This document shows positions 1 to 6,465 of a DNA stretch of 25,420 nucleotides, one piece after another. The notes beneath the pieces were generated by a model. That model had not been told where the DNA came from, did no database searches, and saw nothing but the letters and a program-made list of their open reading frames with translations. Where the stretch lies: the IMG/VR virus record IMGVR_UViG_3300045885_000156, positions 1 through 25,420 of that record; one strand, 5' to 3'. The translations under genes were made by a program, and so were the position numbers. Every line of letters begins with the position of its first letter. Position 1 is the stretch's first letter. The stretch is from a virus.

Positions 1-127
1 CAGGACCAGGTGCCGGCGATCGCGGTGGCCCAGACGATGGCGGGCCTGACGGCGGCGTCCAAGGAGCTCGAGCGGCGCATCCTGTCGCGGACGCTGCGCC
101 ACGACGGGCACCCGATCCTGCGCTGGT
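1..127. repeat. Terminal direct repeat, left copy (circular contig overlap)
   Basis: Bases 1-127 are identical to 25294-25420. The repeat lies inside the terminase gene and keeps its frame. Its length equals a common maximum assembly k-mer. I read it as the overlap of a circular or circularly permuted molecule rather than a biological terminal repeat. Confidence 0.93.
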
Positions 128-300
128 GCGTGGGGAACACCGTCGCGGATGTCGACGGCAACGGCAACCTGAAGCCGAGCAAGAAGCGCTCGCACGAGCG
201 CATTGACGGCGTGAGCGCGCTGGTGACGGCGCTGGCGCGCGCCGTCGTGCAGCCGAGGACCACGAGCGCCTACGAGGAGCACCGCCTGGTGGTGGTCTAA
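1..300 (+). CDS. terL: Large terminase subunit, C-terminal part (gene continues from the end of the window)
   Basis: These bases encode the last 99 residues of the packaging ATPase/nuclease whose first part lies at 23989-25420. The first 127 bases are identical to the last 127 of the window, and the reading frame is continuous across the join, giving a 534-aa protein. This part contains the end of the RNase H-like nuclease domain. The segment KKRSHERIDGVSALV, with Asp at about residue 504 of the joined protein, matches the third metal-binding aspartate region typical of HK97-type large terminases. It ends in TAA at 298-300. The 53-aa HTH gene follows 24 bases later behind a good ribosome binding site. 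No true start lies in this part; internal ATG or GTG codons here are not gene starts. Confidence 0.93.
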   Translation, partial: QDQVPAIAVAQTMAGLTAASKELERRILSRTLRHDGHPILRWCVGNTVADVDGNGNLKPSKKRSHERIDGVSALVTALARAVVQPRTTSAYEEHRLVVV

Positions 301-324
301 ACTCGGGTGCCGAGGAGGCGCCGC

Positions 325-486
325 ATGGACGCGACGAAGTGGCTGAAGCCGCGGGAGCTCGCGGAGCAGGAACGCGTCTCCCTTCGCACCGTCTGGCGCT
401 GGCAGGAAAAGGGGCTCATCGAAACGCGCCGCCTCGCGACTCGCACTGCCGTGCGCGTGCGGATGAGCGACGAGGACGACGACTAG
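325..486 (+). CDS. Small helix-turn-helix DNA-binding protein (53 aa)
   Basis: The gene starts at ATG 325, seven bases after the ribosome binding site GAGGAGG (312-318), and ends at TAG 484-486. The protein reads as one short MerR/excisionase-type helix-turn-helix: KPRELAEQERVSLRTVWRWQEKGLI at residues 8-32 fits the pattern of helix, turn, and recognition helix with a TVWRWQ core, and a short basic wing follows (RRLATRTAVRVR). It ends in an acidic tail, DEDDD. It sits directly after the large terminase and before the membrane protein and portal genes. Small terminases also bind DNA through an N-terminal HTH, but this protein is far shorter than any usual small terminase and lacks an oligomerisation region. 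Its role could be transcriptional control of the late operon or a minimal packaging-site binder; I cannot decide from sequence. Confidence 0.72.
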   Translation: MDATKWLKPRELAEQERVSLRTVWRWQEKGLIETRRLATRTAVRVRMSDEDDD

Positions 487-596
487 CTCAATCGCCTCAG
501 CCGTATTTCCTCCCGCTTTCGGCCCGCCTTGCGCCACGATGAGAGTGACCGCCCGCGCATCCGCGCGGCTCTTCACGCTCACGGAGTCACGCCCCC

Positions 597-872
597 ATGG
601 AAATGCTGATCGGCGCCGCCCTGCTCGGCCTCATCCCTGCGGCGATCGCGCATAGCAAGGGCCAGAATTTCGCGATGTGGTGGATCTACGGCGCGGCGAT
701 TTTCATCGTCGCCCTCCCGCACGCGCTCTTCATCAGGCCGGGCGCGCCCCAGGCCGTCCTCGCCTCGCACGGCGACCGGCGGCCGGCGACGTCCTCGCTG
801 CACGCCTACGCGCCCCACGCGGCGCCGCCAGTGAGCCGCGACGAGCTGCGCCACTGGTTCGGCCCGCGCTGA
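597..872 (+). CDS. Small membrane protein, function unknown (91 aa)
   Basis: The start is ATG 597, with a weak GGAG at 583-586; a second ATG two codons later is also possible. Two hydrophobic stretches, about residues 4-19 (LIGAALLGLIPAAIA) and 27-46 (WWIYGAAIFIVALPHALFI), are separated by SKGQNFAM. The combination of IPAAIA, KGxxF, WWxYG and IVALPHAL resembles a class of small membrane proteins found widely in bacteria and phages without known function. The second half (about residues 47-91) is hydrophilic and Pro/Ala/His-rich and ends in SRDELRHWFGPR. It lies between the terminase and the portal, an unusual place for a lysis gene. A holin or superinfection-exclusion role is possible but unproven. 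It ends at TGA 870-872, just before three 10-bp tandem repeats. Confidence 0.7.
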   Translation: MEMLIGAALLGLIPAAIAHSKGQNFAMWWIYGAAIFIVALPHALFIRPGAPQAVLASHGDRRPATSSLHAYAPHAAPPVSRDELRHWFGPR

Positions 873-874
873 CC

Positions 875-904
875 AGTGACATTGAGTGACATCAAGTGAC
901 ATTA
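875..904. repeat. Three tandem 10-bp iterons, consensus AGTGACATYR
   Basis: The units AGTGACATTG (875-884), AGTGACATCA (885-894) and AGTGACATTA (895-904) follow one another with no spacer, in the noncoding gap between the membrane protein and the portal gene. A 10-bp period places each copy on the same face of the DNA helix. This is what a cooperative protein-binding site, such as an operator or a packaging-recognition site, would look like. No such role is shown here. Confidence 0.75.
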
Positions 905-907
905 GAT

Positions 908-938
908 GGCGTCCAGCCCGCTACTTCGGCGGGACGCC
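908..938 (+). other. Bulged hairpin before the portal gene
   Basis: GGCGT (908-912) pairs with ACGCC (934-938), and CCCGC (917-921) pairs with GCGGG (929-933), leaving CCAG bulged on one side and a 7-base loop. It has no following T-run, so I do not call it a terminator. It could affect processing or translation of the portal mRNA. Confidence 0.45.
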
Positions 939-963
939 CTCAATGGGTGGTAGCTAGCATGGC

Positions 964-2235
964 GTGACGCGCCTGCAATGGCTGGCCGCGAGCTTCAAAG
1001 CGGTACTCCTCCGCGTCACCAGCCTTGATCTGCTGCGGACGCGGACCGCACCCCTCGCGACGTGGACGCTTCCCGGCACCAGCTTCGGCGCGCCCTCGCC
1101 CTCGACCTACGCGCAGCTCTACCGGACGCAACCCGAGGTCCGCACGGTCGTCGATTTCCTCGCGCGCAACATCGCGCAGATCGGCCTGCACGTCTTCCGG
1201 CGGATCAGCGACACGGACCGGCAGCGCATCGCCGACCATCCGCTCGCGCTCCTGCTCAAGACGCCGAATCCGGCGACCTCGCGTTACCGGCTCTTCGAGT
1301 CGGCGGTCATGGATCTCGGGATCTACTTCAACGCGTACTGGCTCAAGCTGCGCGCCGAGCGCAACCGCCTGCAGCTCGTGCGCATCCCGCCCGAGCAGAT
1401 TTACCCCGTCGGCCACCTGCTCCCCACTGGCTATCGCTGGACGTGGCCCGACGGGCAGCGGTGGGAGCTCCCGCCCTCGGAGATCGTGCACTTTCGTGGC
1501 TACGACCCCGACAACCCGCTCATGGGCCTGTCGCCGCTCGAGACGCTCCGGCGCCTGCTCGCCGAGGAGCGCGCGAGCGTCGAGTACCGCGGCGCCTTCT
1601 GGCGCAACGCCGCGCGCCTGGCCGGCGTGATCCTGCGGCCGCAGACCGCGCCGTCCTGGACTCCGGAGAAGCGCGAGCAGTTCCGCGACGACTGGGCGGC
1701 CTTCTACTCCGGGGCCGCGAACGCCGGCAAGTCACCCGTGCTGGAAGACGGCATGACGTATCAGCCGATGGTGGGGACCGCGCGCGACGCGCAGCAAATG
1801 GAGATGCGCAAGCTGACGCGCGAGGAGGTCGCGGCCGCCTACCACGTGCCGCTGCCCATGGTCGGGATCCTCGACCACGCGACGTTCAGCAACATCCGCG
1901 AGCAGCACAAGCAGCTCTACCAGGATTGCCTCGGGCCGTGGCTCGTGATGCTCGAGGAGGACATCGAGCTCCAGCTCCTGCCCGAGTTCAGCGATAGCGA
2001 GGACGTCTACACCGAGTTCAACATCTCCGAGAAGCTCAAGGGCTCCTTTGAGGAGCAGACGGCCTCGCTGCGCGTCGGCACCGGCGCGCCGTTCCTCTCG
2101 CGCAACGAAGCGCGGGCCCGGCTCAACCTGCCGAAGGTCAACGACGCGGACTTCGACAAGCCCGTCACGAATCTCAACACGCTCGAGGGCGACCTGGCGC
2201 GCGAGGCGACCGCGCCGGAGGAGGACGCGTTGTGA
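964..2235 (+). CDS. Portal protein (HK97 gp3-like)
   Basis: This 423-aa protein would form the dodecameric portal ring at the capsid vertex, through which DNA is packaged and to which the tail attaches. Recognisable features are HPLALLLKTPNP (about 92-103) followed by YFNAYWLKL (about 121-129), and the late region AAAYHVPLPMVGI with FSNIREQ (about 290-315). All are typical of the Phage_portal family (HK97 type), whose usual length is 380-450 aa. The start is GTG 964: an in-frame TAG at 955-957 excludes upstream starts, and the ATG at 959 is out of frame and stops at once. The ribosome binding site is poor (GGTGG near 946-950). The gene overlaps the protease start by four bases (GTGA), indicating coupled translation. 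Confidence 0.93.
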   Translation: MTRLQWLAASFKAVLLRVTSLDLLRTRTAPLATWTLPGTSFGAPSPSTYAQLYRTQPEVRTVVDFLARNIAQIGLHVFRRISDTDRQRIADHPLALLLKTPNPATSRYRLFESAVMDLGIYFNAYWLKLRAERNRLQLVRIPPEQIYPVGHLLPTGYRWTWPDGQRWELPPSEIVHFRGYDPDNPLMGLSPLETLRRLLAEERASVEYRGAFWRNAARLAGVILRPQTAPSWTPEKREQFRDDWAAFYSGAANAGKSPVLEDGMTYQPMVGTARDAQQMEMRKLTREEVAAAYHVPLPMVGILDHATFSNIREQHKQLYQDCLGPWLVMLEEDIELQLLPEFSDSEDVYTEFNISEKLKGSFEEQTASLRVGTGAPFLSRNEARARLNLPKVNDADFDKPVTNLNTLEGDLAREATAPEEDAL

Positions 2236-2933
2236 GGGAGCTCGGGCTCGGCACCGTCGCCGTCAAGGCCTACCGGCCGACGATTGACCTCACGGCTGGC
2301 GAGTTCGTCGCGCGCGTCGCCGTATTCAACAACGTCGACCGCCAAGGCGACCGCATCCTGCCCGGCGCCTTCACGGAGACGCTCGCGGCCTGGAAGGCGC
2401 GCGGCGCGCCGATCCCGGTGATTTATTTCCACGCCTGGGGCGAGCCGCCGATCGGCGAAGTGACCGAGGCCGCCGAGGACGACCAGGGCCTCGTGGTGCG
2501 CGCCGGCCTCTATGCCGACGACAACGAGGTCGCGCGCAAGGTCCTGCACGCCATGCGGCGCAAGAGCCTGACCGAGTTTTCGCTCGCCTTCGAGACCAAG
2601 TCCGCCGCGTTCGTCTCCGAGAAGGGCGAGCTCATCCGCGAGATCAAGTCGGCTGATCTCATCGAGGTCGGGCCGTGCCTGCGCGGCGTGAATCCAGAAA
2701 CCGAGCTCATCGCCGTCAAGTCGCGCCTGCTCGGACGCAAGGCTGGCCGCACGCTCAGCGCCGCCACGCTCGAGCGTCTGCGCGGGCTCGCCGCCGAGCT
2801 CGTGGAGTTCTGCGACGCGCACGACAAGCCGGCCGAGGCCGCGGCCGCGGACGACGGCAAGGCGCGCGCGATGGACGCGCAGTGGATCGCTCACCGGCGC
2901 TTCGCGCTGGATCATCTCATCCAGACTTCCTAG
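2232..2933 (+). CDS. Prohead maturation protease (HK97 gp4 / peptidase U35-S78 family)
   Basis: This 233-aa serine protease would cleave the capsid scaffold (delta) domain during head maturation. The N-terminal half shows the family pattern: VAVFNNVDRQGDRILPGAF (about 30-47), PVIYFHAW with the likely catalytic His67, LTEFSLAFE with the likely catalytic Ser117, and SADLIEVGP with acidic Glu145 as the third member. The spacing agrees with HK97-type proteases. The C-terminal 70 residues are Ala/Glu-rich and helical-looking and end in AHRRFALDHLIQTS. The start GTG 2232 overlaps the portal stop as GTGA. The stop TAG 2931 is part of the TAGGAGG ribosome binding site of the capsid gene, so the two genes are tightly coupled. 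Confidence 0.93.
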   Translation: MRELGLGTVAVKAYRPTIDLTAGEFVARVAVFNNVDRQGDRILPGAFTETLAAWKARGAPIPVIYFHAWGEPPIGEVTEAAEDDQGLVVRAGLYADDNEVARKVLHAMRRKSLTEFSLAFETKSAAFVSEKGELIREIKSADLIEVGPCLRGVNPETELIAVKSRLLGRKAGRTLSAATLERLRGLAAELVEFCDAHDKPAEAAAADDGKARAMDAQWIAHRRFALDHLIQTS

Positions 2934-2942
2934 GAGGACGCT

Positions 2943-4175
2943 ATGGCGCTGGTGATCAAGACGGTGCGCGACGAGCTGCGCGAGGCGAGCGAAGCGGCGA
3001 AGGCCGTCATGCAGAAGGCCGAGGCCGAAGATCGCCTCCTCACCGACGACGAGAAGAAGCACATCGAGGAGCTCGTGACCAAGGCCGAGACGCTGCGGGC
3101 CAAGGTCGAGGGCATCGAGGCGCAGAAGGCGCTCGGCGACAAGCTCGAGCGCATGTACCAGCTCGGCGCCAAGCCGCCGGAGCTGCGCACGGCCGTCGAC
3201 GTGCATGGTGCGCCGATGCTCAAGTCGATGGGCCTCCAGTTCATCGAGTCGCCCCTCTACGCGCAGTTCAAGGCGACCTCGCGCGCTGGCATCTGGATGC
3301 TCGGCCCGATCGAGATCAAGGCGACGACGATGACGCCGACGGGCGGCGTGATCCCCACCTCCTTCGTGCCGGGCGCGCCGCAGCGGCCGCCGCAGATGCG
3401 GGTCGCCTCGCTGATGCCGAGCGGCACCATCTCGGACGGCAGCGCGGTCCCGTACCTGCGTGAGACCGTCTACACCAACGCGGCGGCGACGGTCGCGCAG
3501 GCCGCCGCGAAGCCGGAGAGCACGCTGACCTTCGAGCAGGTGCTCGATCCGCTGCGCACCATCGCGCACTTCCTGCCCGTGGCCGATCAGCTCCTGGAGG
3601 ACGCCGAGGGCATCCGGAGCTACATCGACACGCAGCTCATCAACGGCGTCGAAGCGGTCGAGGAGTCGCAGATCATCATCGGCGACGGCGTGGCGCCCAA
3701 CCTGCGCGGCTTCAAGAACACCACCGGGCTCGCCACGGCGGTCACGCGCGGCGCGACGGAAGGCAACGCGGACGCGATCCACCGGCAGATCATGGCGATC
3801 CTCACGGGGTCGCTGACGATGCCGGACGGCATCGCCGTGCATCCGACCGCGTGGCACTACATCACGGTCGAGCGCGGCGGCGCCGCGGGCGGCTACCTGG
3901 GCATCGCCGGGTTCGCGACGGAGCCGATGCGCCAGGTGTGGGGCCTGCCCGTCGCCCTCTCGCCGTATCTCGACGCCGACGAGGCGCTCGTGGGCGCCTT
4001 CGGCACGAAGGCGCAGATCTGGCGCAAGGGCGGCATCGTCGTCAGCGCGAGCAACTCGCACGCGGACTTCTTCATCAAGAACCTGACCGCGATCCGCGCC
4101 GAGGAGCGCGTGCAGCTCGCCGTCTATCGCCCGAGCGCGTTCGGCATCGTCGACGGCATCGTCGCGCCGGCGTGA
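2943..4175 (+). CDS. Major capsid protein (HK97 gp5-like, with N-terminal delta domain)
   Basis: This 410-aa protein is the HK97-fold shell subunit. Residues 1-75 are charged and strongly helical (AEAEDRLLTDDEKKHIEEL, then repeated KAE and ALGDKLERM), matching the delta/scaffold domain that the neighbouring protease removes. From about residue 95 the globular capsid domain follows, with family-typical segments: GGVIPTSFVPG, TFEQVLDPLRTIAHFLPVADQLLED, IDTQLINGVEAVEE with IIGDGVAPNLRGF, GIAVHPTAWHYI, GLPVALSPYLDADEALVGAFG, and a C-terminal ERVQLAVYRPSAFGIVDGI. The ribosome binding site AGGAGG (2932-2937) lies five bases before ATG 2943. The last four bases overlap the next small gene (GTGA). 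Confidence 0.96.
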   Translation: MALVIKTVRDELREASEAAKAVMQKAEAEDRLLTDDEKKHIEELVTKAETLRAKVEGIEAQKALGDKLERMYQLGAKPPELRTAVDVHGAPMLKSMGLQFIESPLYAQFKATSRAGIWMLGPIEIKATTMTPTGGVIPTSFVPGAPQRPPQMRVASLMPSGTISDGSAVPYLRETVYTNAAATVAQAAAKPESTLTFEQVLDPLRTIAHFLPVADQLLEDAEGIRSYIDTQLINGVEAVEESQIIIGDGVAPNLRGFKNTTGLATAVTRGATEGNADAIHRQIMAILTGSLTMPDGIAVHPTAWHYITVERGGAAGGYLGIAGFATEPMRQVWGLPVALSPYLDADEALVGAFGTKAQIWRKGGIVVSASNSHADFFIKNLTAIRAEERVQLAVYRPSAFGIVDGIVAPA

Positions 4176-4333
4176 ACCAGGTTGAGCCCGTCAAGGTGAT
4201 CGTTCCGATCATGGCCGCGGGGCTCATCCTCCCGCGGCCGACGCCGAAGGCGGCCCCGGCGCCGCCGCCGGCCGTCGTCATCGAGGCGCCCGAGGACCCG
4301 GCGCCGCCGCCGCGGCCTCGGCGCCAGAAGTGA
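4172..4333 (+). CDS. Small proline-rich protein between capsid and connector genes (53 aa)
   Basis: This GTG-start gene overlaps the capsid stop as GTGA and ends at TGA 4331-4333, seven bases before the connector gene. Residues 1-21 are moderately hydrophobic (VKVIVPIMAAGLILP). The rest is a Pro/Ala-rich tract (PTPKAAPAPPPAVV ... DPAPPPRPRRQK) with a basic end. I do not recognise a family. Small proline-rich proteins at this position in HK97-like operons are sometimes head-associated or decoration proteins, but nothing here shows that. The conserved overlap and lack of a gap support translation. An alternative is that it is only a coupling spacer translated at low level. Confidence 0.55.
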   Translation: MNQVEPVKVIVPIMAAGLILPRPTPKAAPAPPPAVVIEAPEDPAPPPRPRRQK

Positions 4334-4339
4334 GACCTG

Positions 4340-5071
4340 ATGCTCGCCGGGCCCATCGTCAACCGGCAGCGCCTCGTCCTCGTCTCGCCGCCGCTCGGCG
4401 AGCCGGTCACGCTGGCTGAGGCGAAGCTATGGGTCGGCCAGGACCTGGCGCATCACGACGCGCTCCTCACGTCGCTGATCTCGGCGGCGCGCCAGGCGCT
4501 CGAGGGCACCTATGGCATCGCCTTCCTGCCGCAGGTCTGGGATCAGTACGCCGACGTCTGGCCGGCGCCCGGCGCGCATCTGCTGAGAGCGCCGATCTAC
4601 GACGTGCTGGAGGTCGTGCCGGTGGAGCCTGGCGCGATCGAGGGGCTCTGGCCGCCGCCGACGGCCACGGTCCAGCGCGTGCGCTTCGCGGCCGGCTACG
4701 CGGGCGCGCTCGCGAGTGGCGTGATGGATTTCCAGACCGGCCCGGGTCGCATCGTGCGCGACGCCGGCAGCTTCGTCGCCGACGGCTTCAAGGTCGACGA
4801 CGTCGTGCGCTCGAATCATCCCAACAACCCGGGCCCGTTCACGGTCACCGCGATCACGCCGCTCGAGCTCGAGATCGCGGAGACGCCGGCGAACACGGAG
4901 CCGAAGCAGACGATCATCAGCACCGAGGCCTCGCCACCCGAGGCCTTGAAGACCGCGCTGCTCACGCTGGTCGCCTTCCTCTACGAGCATCGCGGCGACG
5001 GCACTCCCATCGAGATCCCGACGCACGTGCGCTACCTCGTCGAGCCCTTCTCCGTGATCCAGAGGCTCTGA
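4340..5071 (+). CDS. Head-tail connector protein (HK97 gp6 / phiE125 gp8-like) with inserted domain
   Basis: This 243-aa protein should form the adaptor ring beneath the portal. Residues 12-60 (LVLVSPPLGEPVTLAEAKLWVG, then DALLTSLISAARQALEGTYGIAF) and 61-125 (PQVWDQY, LLRAPIYDVLEVVPV, VRFAAGYAG) match the connector family. The family's C-terminal helix returns at about 199-220 (PPEALKTALLTLVAFLYEHRGD). Residues 128-196 between them look like a separate beta-rich unit: GRIVRDAGSFVADGFKVDDVV with FTVTAITPLELEIAETP, a motif seen in other phage virion proteins. Family members without it are about 170-200 aa, so the extra length is explained. The last base overlaps the next start (TGATG). Confidence 0.88.
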   Translation: MLAGPIVNRQRLVLVSPPLGEPVTLAEAKLWVGQDLAHHDALLTSLISAARQALEGTYGIAFLPQVWDQYADVWPAPGAHLLRAPIYDVLEVVPVEPGAIEGLWPPPTATVQRVRFAAGYAGALASGVMDFQTGPGRIVRDAGSFVADGFKVDDVVRSNHPNNPGPFTVTAITPLELEIAETPANTEPKQTIISTEASPPEALKTALLTLVAFLYEHRGDGTPIEIPTHVRYLVEPFSVIQRL

Positions 5072-5424
5072 TGCCGCCGCTCGCCGGGCCTCTGCGCGAG
5101 CGCATCACGCTGCAGCGGCTTGATCTCGCGAGCGAGCAGTACCTGCCGATCGCCGAGAGCCCGACGATGGCCGCGGCCGTCGAGCCCATGAGCGACGGCT
5201 CCGGCGAAGAGCGCTACCTGATCCGCATCCGGGCGCGTCCGGATCTGCGCGGCAAGCAGGATCTCTATCCCGCGATGCGCGTGATCTGGCGCGATCGCAC
5301 GCTCGATCTCGAGGACGTCGTCGAGACGGCGCGCAACCGTGAGGTGCATCTCATCGCGTCCGTGCGGCTCATCGAGGTCACGGATCTGCCTTCGGGCGCC
5401 AGGAGGACCCAGAAATGGCCCTAA
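5071..5424 (+). CDS. Head-closure / head-tail joining protein (phage_H_T_join family)
   Basis: This 117-aa protein starts at ATG 5071, overlapping the connector stop by one base, and ends at TAA 5422-5424, overlapping the tail tube gene by ten bases. The fold pattern is recognisable: LAGPLRERITLQRLDLA at the N-terminus, a middle AAAVEPMSDGSGEERYLIRIRARPDL, then YPAMRVIWRDRTLDLEDVVETARNREVHLIASVR. This is a small beta-barrel of the SPP1 gp16 / HK97 gp7 stopper type, usually 100-120 aa. In such phages this ring binds the connector and closes the channel after packaging. Its position between connector and tail proteins supports the call. Confidence 0.85.
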   Translation: MPPLAGPLRERITLQRLDLASEQYLPIAESPTMAAAVEPMSDGSGEERYLIRIRARPDLRGKQDLYPAMRVIWRDRTLDLEDVVETARNREVHLIASVRLIEVTDLPSGARRTQKWP

Positions 5425-5858
5425 GCGACGGCATCGTCTCGAACGGCACCACGCTCCAGGTCGGCGACGGCGCGACGCCCACGGAAGTCTTCACGCCGAT
5501 CGCCGAGGTCGTCGACATCGATCCGCCCGGCGGCGAAGCCGAGGAGGTCGAGTTCACGCACCTCCTTTCCGAGGCGAAGGAGTTCAAGGGCGGCCTGCCT
5601 GACTATGGTGAAGGCACCTTCACCATCAACCTGATCCCCGGCGACACCTCGCAGGAAGGCCTCGAGGACGACGCGCTCGCGAAGCCGGTGCCCACGCGGA
5701 ACTACCGCATCATGTTCCCGGACGCCACGAACGGCCGCGCCTTCGCGGGCTTCGTCAAGATGTTCAAGATCCAGCCCATCGCCATCGACCAGCCGATCCG
5801 CGCGCAGGTCACGCTCCGCGCGAGCGGTCCCGTCACGCGGCTGCCGGCGACGCCATGA
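5415..5858 (+). CDS. Major tail tube protein (lambda gpV / TTP-like)
   Basis: This 147-aa protein forms the hexameric rings of the tail tube. The start ATG 5415 is supported by AGGAGGA (5400-5406) eight bases upstream, although it overlaps the preceding gene. Typical features are SNGTTLQVGDG near the N-terminus, FTPIAEVVDIDPPGGEAEEVEFTHLLSEAKEFKGGLPDYGEGTFTINLIP in the middle (split here across residues 26-76), then RNYRIMFPD and FAGFVKMFKIQ, and finally a strand with VTLRASGPVTRL. This order (IAEV, PG, VEFTHL, KEF, D.GE, IN..P, late tlraSGpV) is characteristic of siphovirus tail tube proteins of 140-160 aa. It overlaps the chaperone start by four bases (ATGA). Confidence 0.88.
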   Translation: MALSDGIVSNGTTLQVGDGATPTEVFTPIAEVVDIDPPGGEAEEVEFTHLLSEAKEFKGGLPDYGEGTFTINLIPGDTSQEGLEDDALAKPVPTRNYRIMFPDATNGRAFAGFVKMFKIQPIAIDQPIRAQVTLRASGPVTRLPATP

Positions 5859-6241
5859 GCCTCCTCAACCGCGAGACGATCCTCAAGGCCGCGGACATCA
5901 AGAGCGAGCGCGTGGCCGTCCCGGAATGGGGCGGCGAGGTCATCGTGCGCGGCCTCTCCGCGCTCGAGCGCGACGGCTACGAGCAGCGCTGCTACGAGAC
6001 GTCCTATGCGAACATCCGCGGCTCGCTCCTGGTGCTCGCACTCGTCGACGAGGCCGGCCATCGGCTCTTCTCGCCCGAGGATCTCGCGGCCATCAGCGCG
6101 AAGAGCGCGGCGCCGCTCGATCGCCTCTTCGATGTCGCGCGCCGGTTGAGCGGGATCGGCCGGCAGGAGCTCAGCGAGCTCCAGGGAAACTCCGCTCCCG
6201 GCCGGAACGGCAGTTCTACTTCCGGCTCGCTGCCCGCCTAG
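5855..6241 (+). CDS. Tail assembly chaperone, short form (gpG-like)
   Basis: This is the normal-frame product, 128 aa, ending at TAG 6239-6241. It should coat the tape measure protein and recruit tail tube subunits during tail assembly, then leave. Residues 1-110 look folded and conserved in style (LNRETILKAADIKSERVAVPEWGGEVIVRGLSALERDGYEQR appears over about residues 4-46), with long predicted helices at LLVLALVDEAGHRLFSPEDLAAIS and LDRLFDVARRLSGIGRQELSELQ. The last 17 residues after the slippery site (SAPGRNGSSTSGSLPA) are low-complexity and look unconstrained, as expected where ribosomes usually shift or end. Position between tube and tape measure genes fits lambda gpG and its many analogues. 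Confidence 0.85.
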   Translation: MSLLNRETILKAADIKSERVAVPEWGGEVIVRGLSALERDGYEQRCYETSYANIRGSLLVLALVDEAGHRLFSPEDLAAISAKSAAPLDRLFDVARRLSGIGRQELSELQGNSAPGRNGSSTSGSLPA

Positions 6242-6465
6242 GGCGCACGGTCGGCGAGCTGCTGGCGACGACCAGCAGCCGGGAGATCAGCGAATGGATG
6301 GCGCTTGATCTGATGGAAGCTGGGCAGACGATCGAATCGCCGCATGCGATCCGTCGCGCTCCCGTCGCGCCGAGCCACGCCCTCGCCGCGCCTGCGCGGC
6401 CGCTCCCCACGCAGGAGCAGCTACGCAAGAAGATCGAGCGCCTCTTCCCGGTGACCAATGGCTGA
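5855..6465 (+). CDS. Tail assembly chaperone, -1 frameshifted long form (gpGT-like, 203 aa)
   Basis: Ribosomes reading 5855 to 6190 can slip back one base at G GGA AAC (6184-6190) and continue from 6190 in the -1 frame to TGA 6463-6465, adding 91 residues to the first 112. The added part has the hallmark of the T domain of phage tail chaperones: RLGRTVGELLATTSSREISEWMALDLME (split: LGRTVGELLA then SSREISEWMALDL), followed by a Pro/Ala-rich linker and a basic helix QLRKKIERLFPVTNG. There is no independent start with a ribosome binding site for this second frame, which supports frameshifting. The long form would link the chaperone to the tail tube subunit. The end overlaps the gp10-like gene by eight bases. 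Confidence 0.85.
6184..6190 (+). other. Programmed -1 ribosomal frameshift slippery site GGGAAAC
   Basis: The heptamer is in the canonical X XXY YYZ phase relative to the frame starting at 5855 (CA-G GGA AAC). It lies 51 bases before the short-frame stop, exactly where the second frame, with T-domain features, becomes available. It differs from the classic lambda G-T site (GGGAAAG) only in the last base. Confidence 0.88.

Noticed and set aside
1-127. Terminal repeat considered as a true direct terminal repeat of packaged phage DNA
   Set aside because: It is only 127 bp, lies within a continuous terminase gene, and equals a common assembler k-mer; circular overlap is simpler.
908-938. Hairpin before the portal gene considered as a terminator
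   Set aside because: The stem has a 4-base bulge and no T-run follows, so termination is not supported.
2007-4061. 684-codon open frame on the minus strand opposite the protease and capsid genes
   Set aside because: It mirrors well-recognised capsid and protease genes in GC-rich DNA, is very rich in Arg, Leu and Asp of shadow type, and has no recognisable domain.
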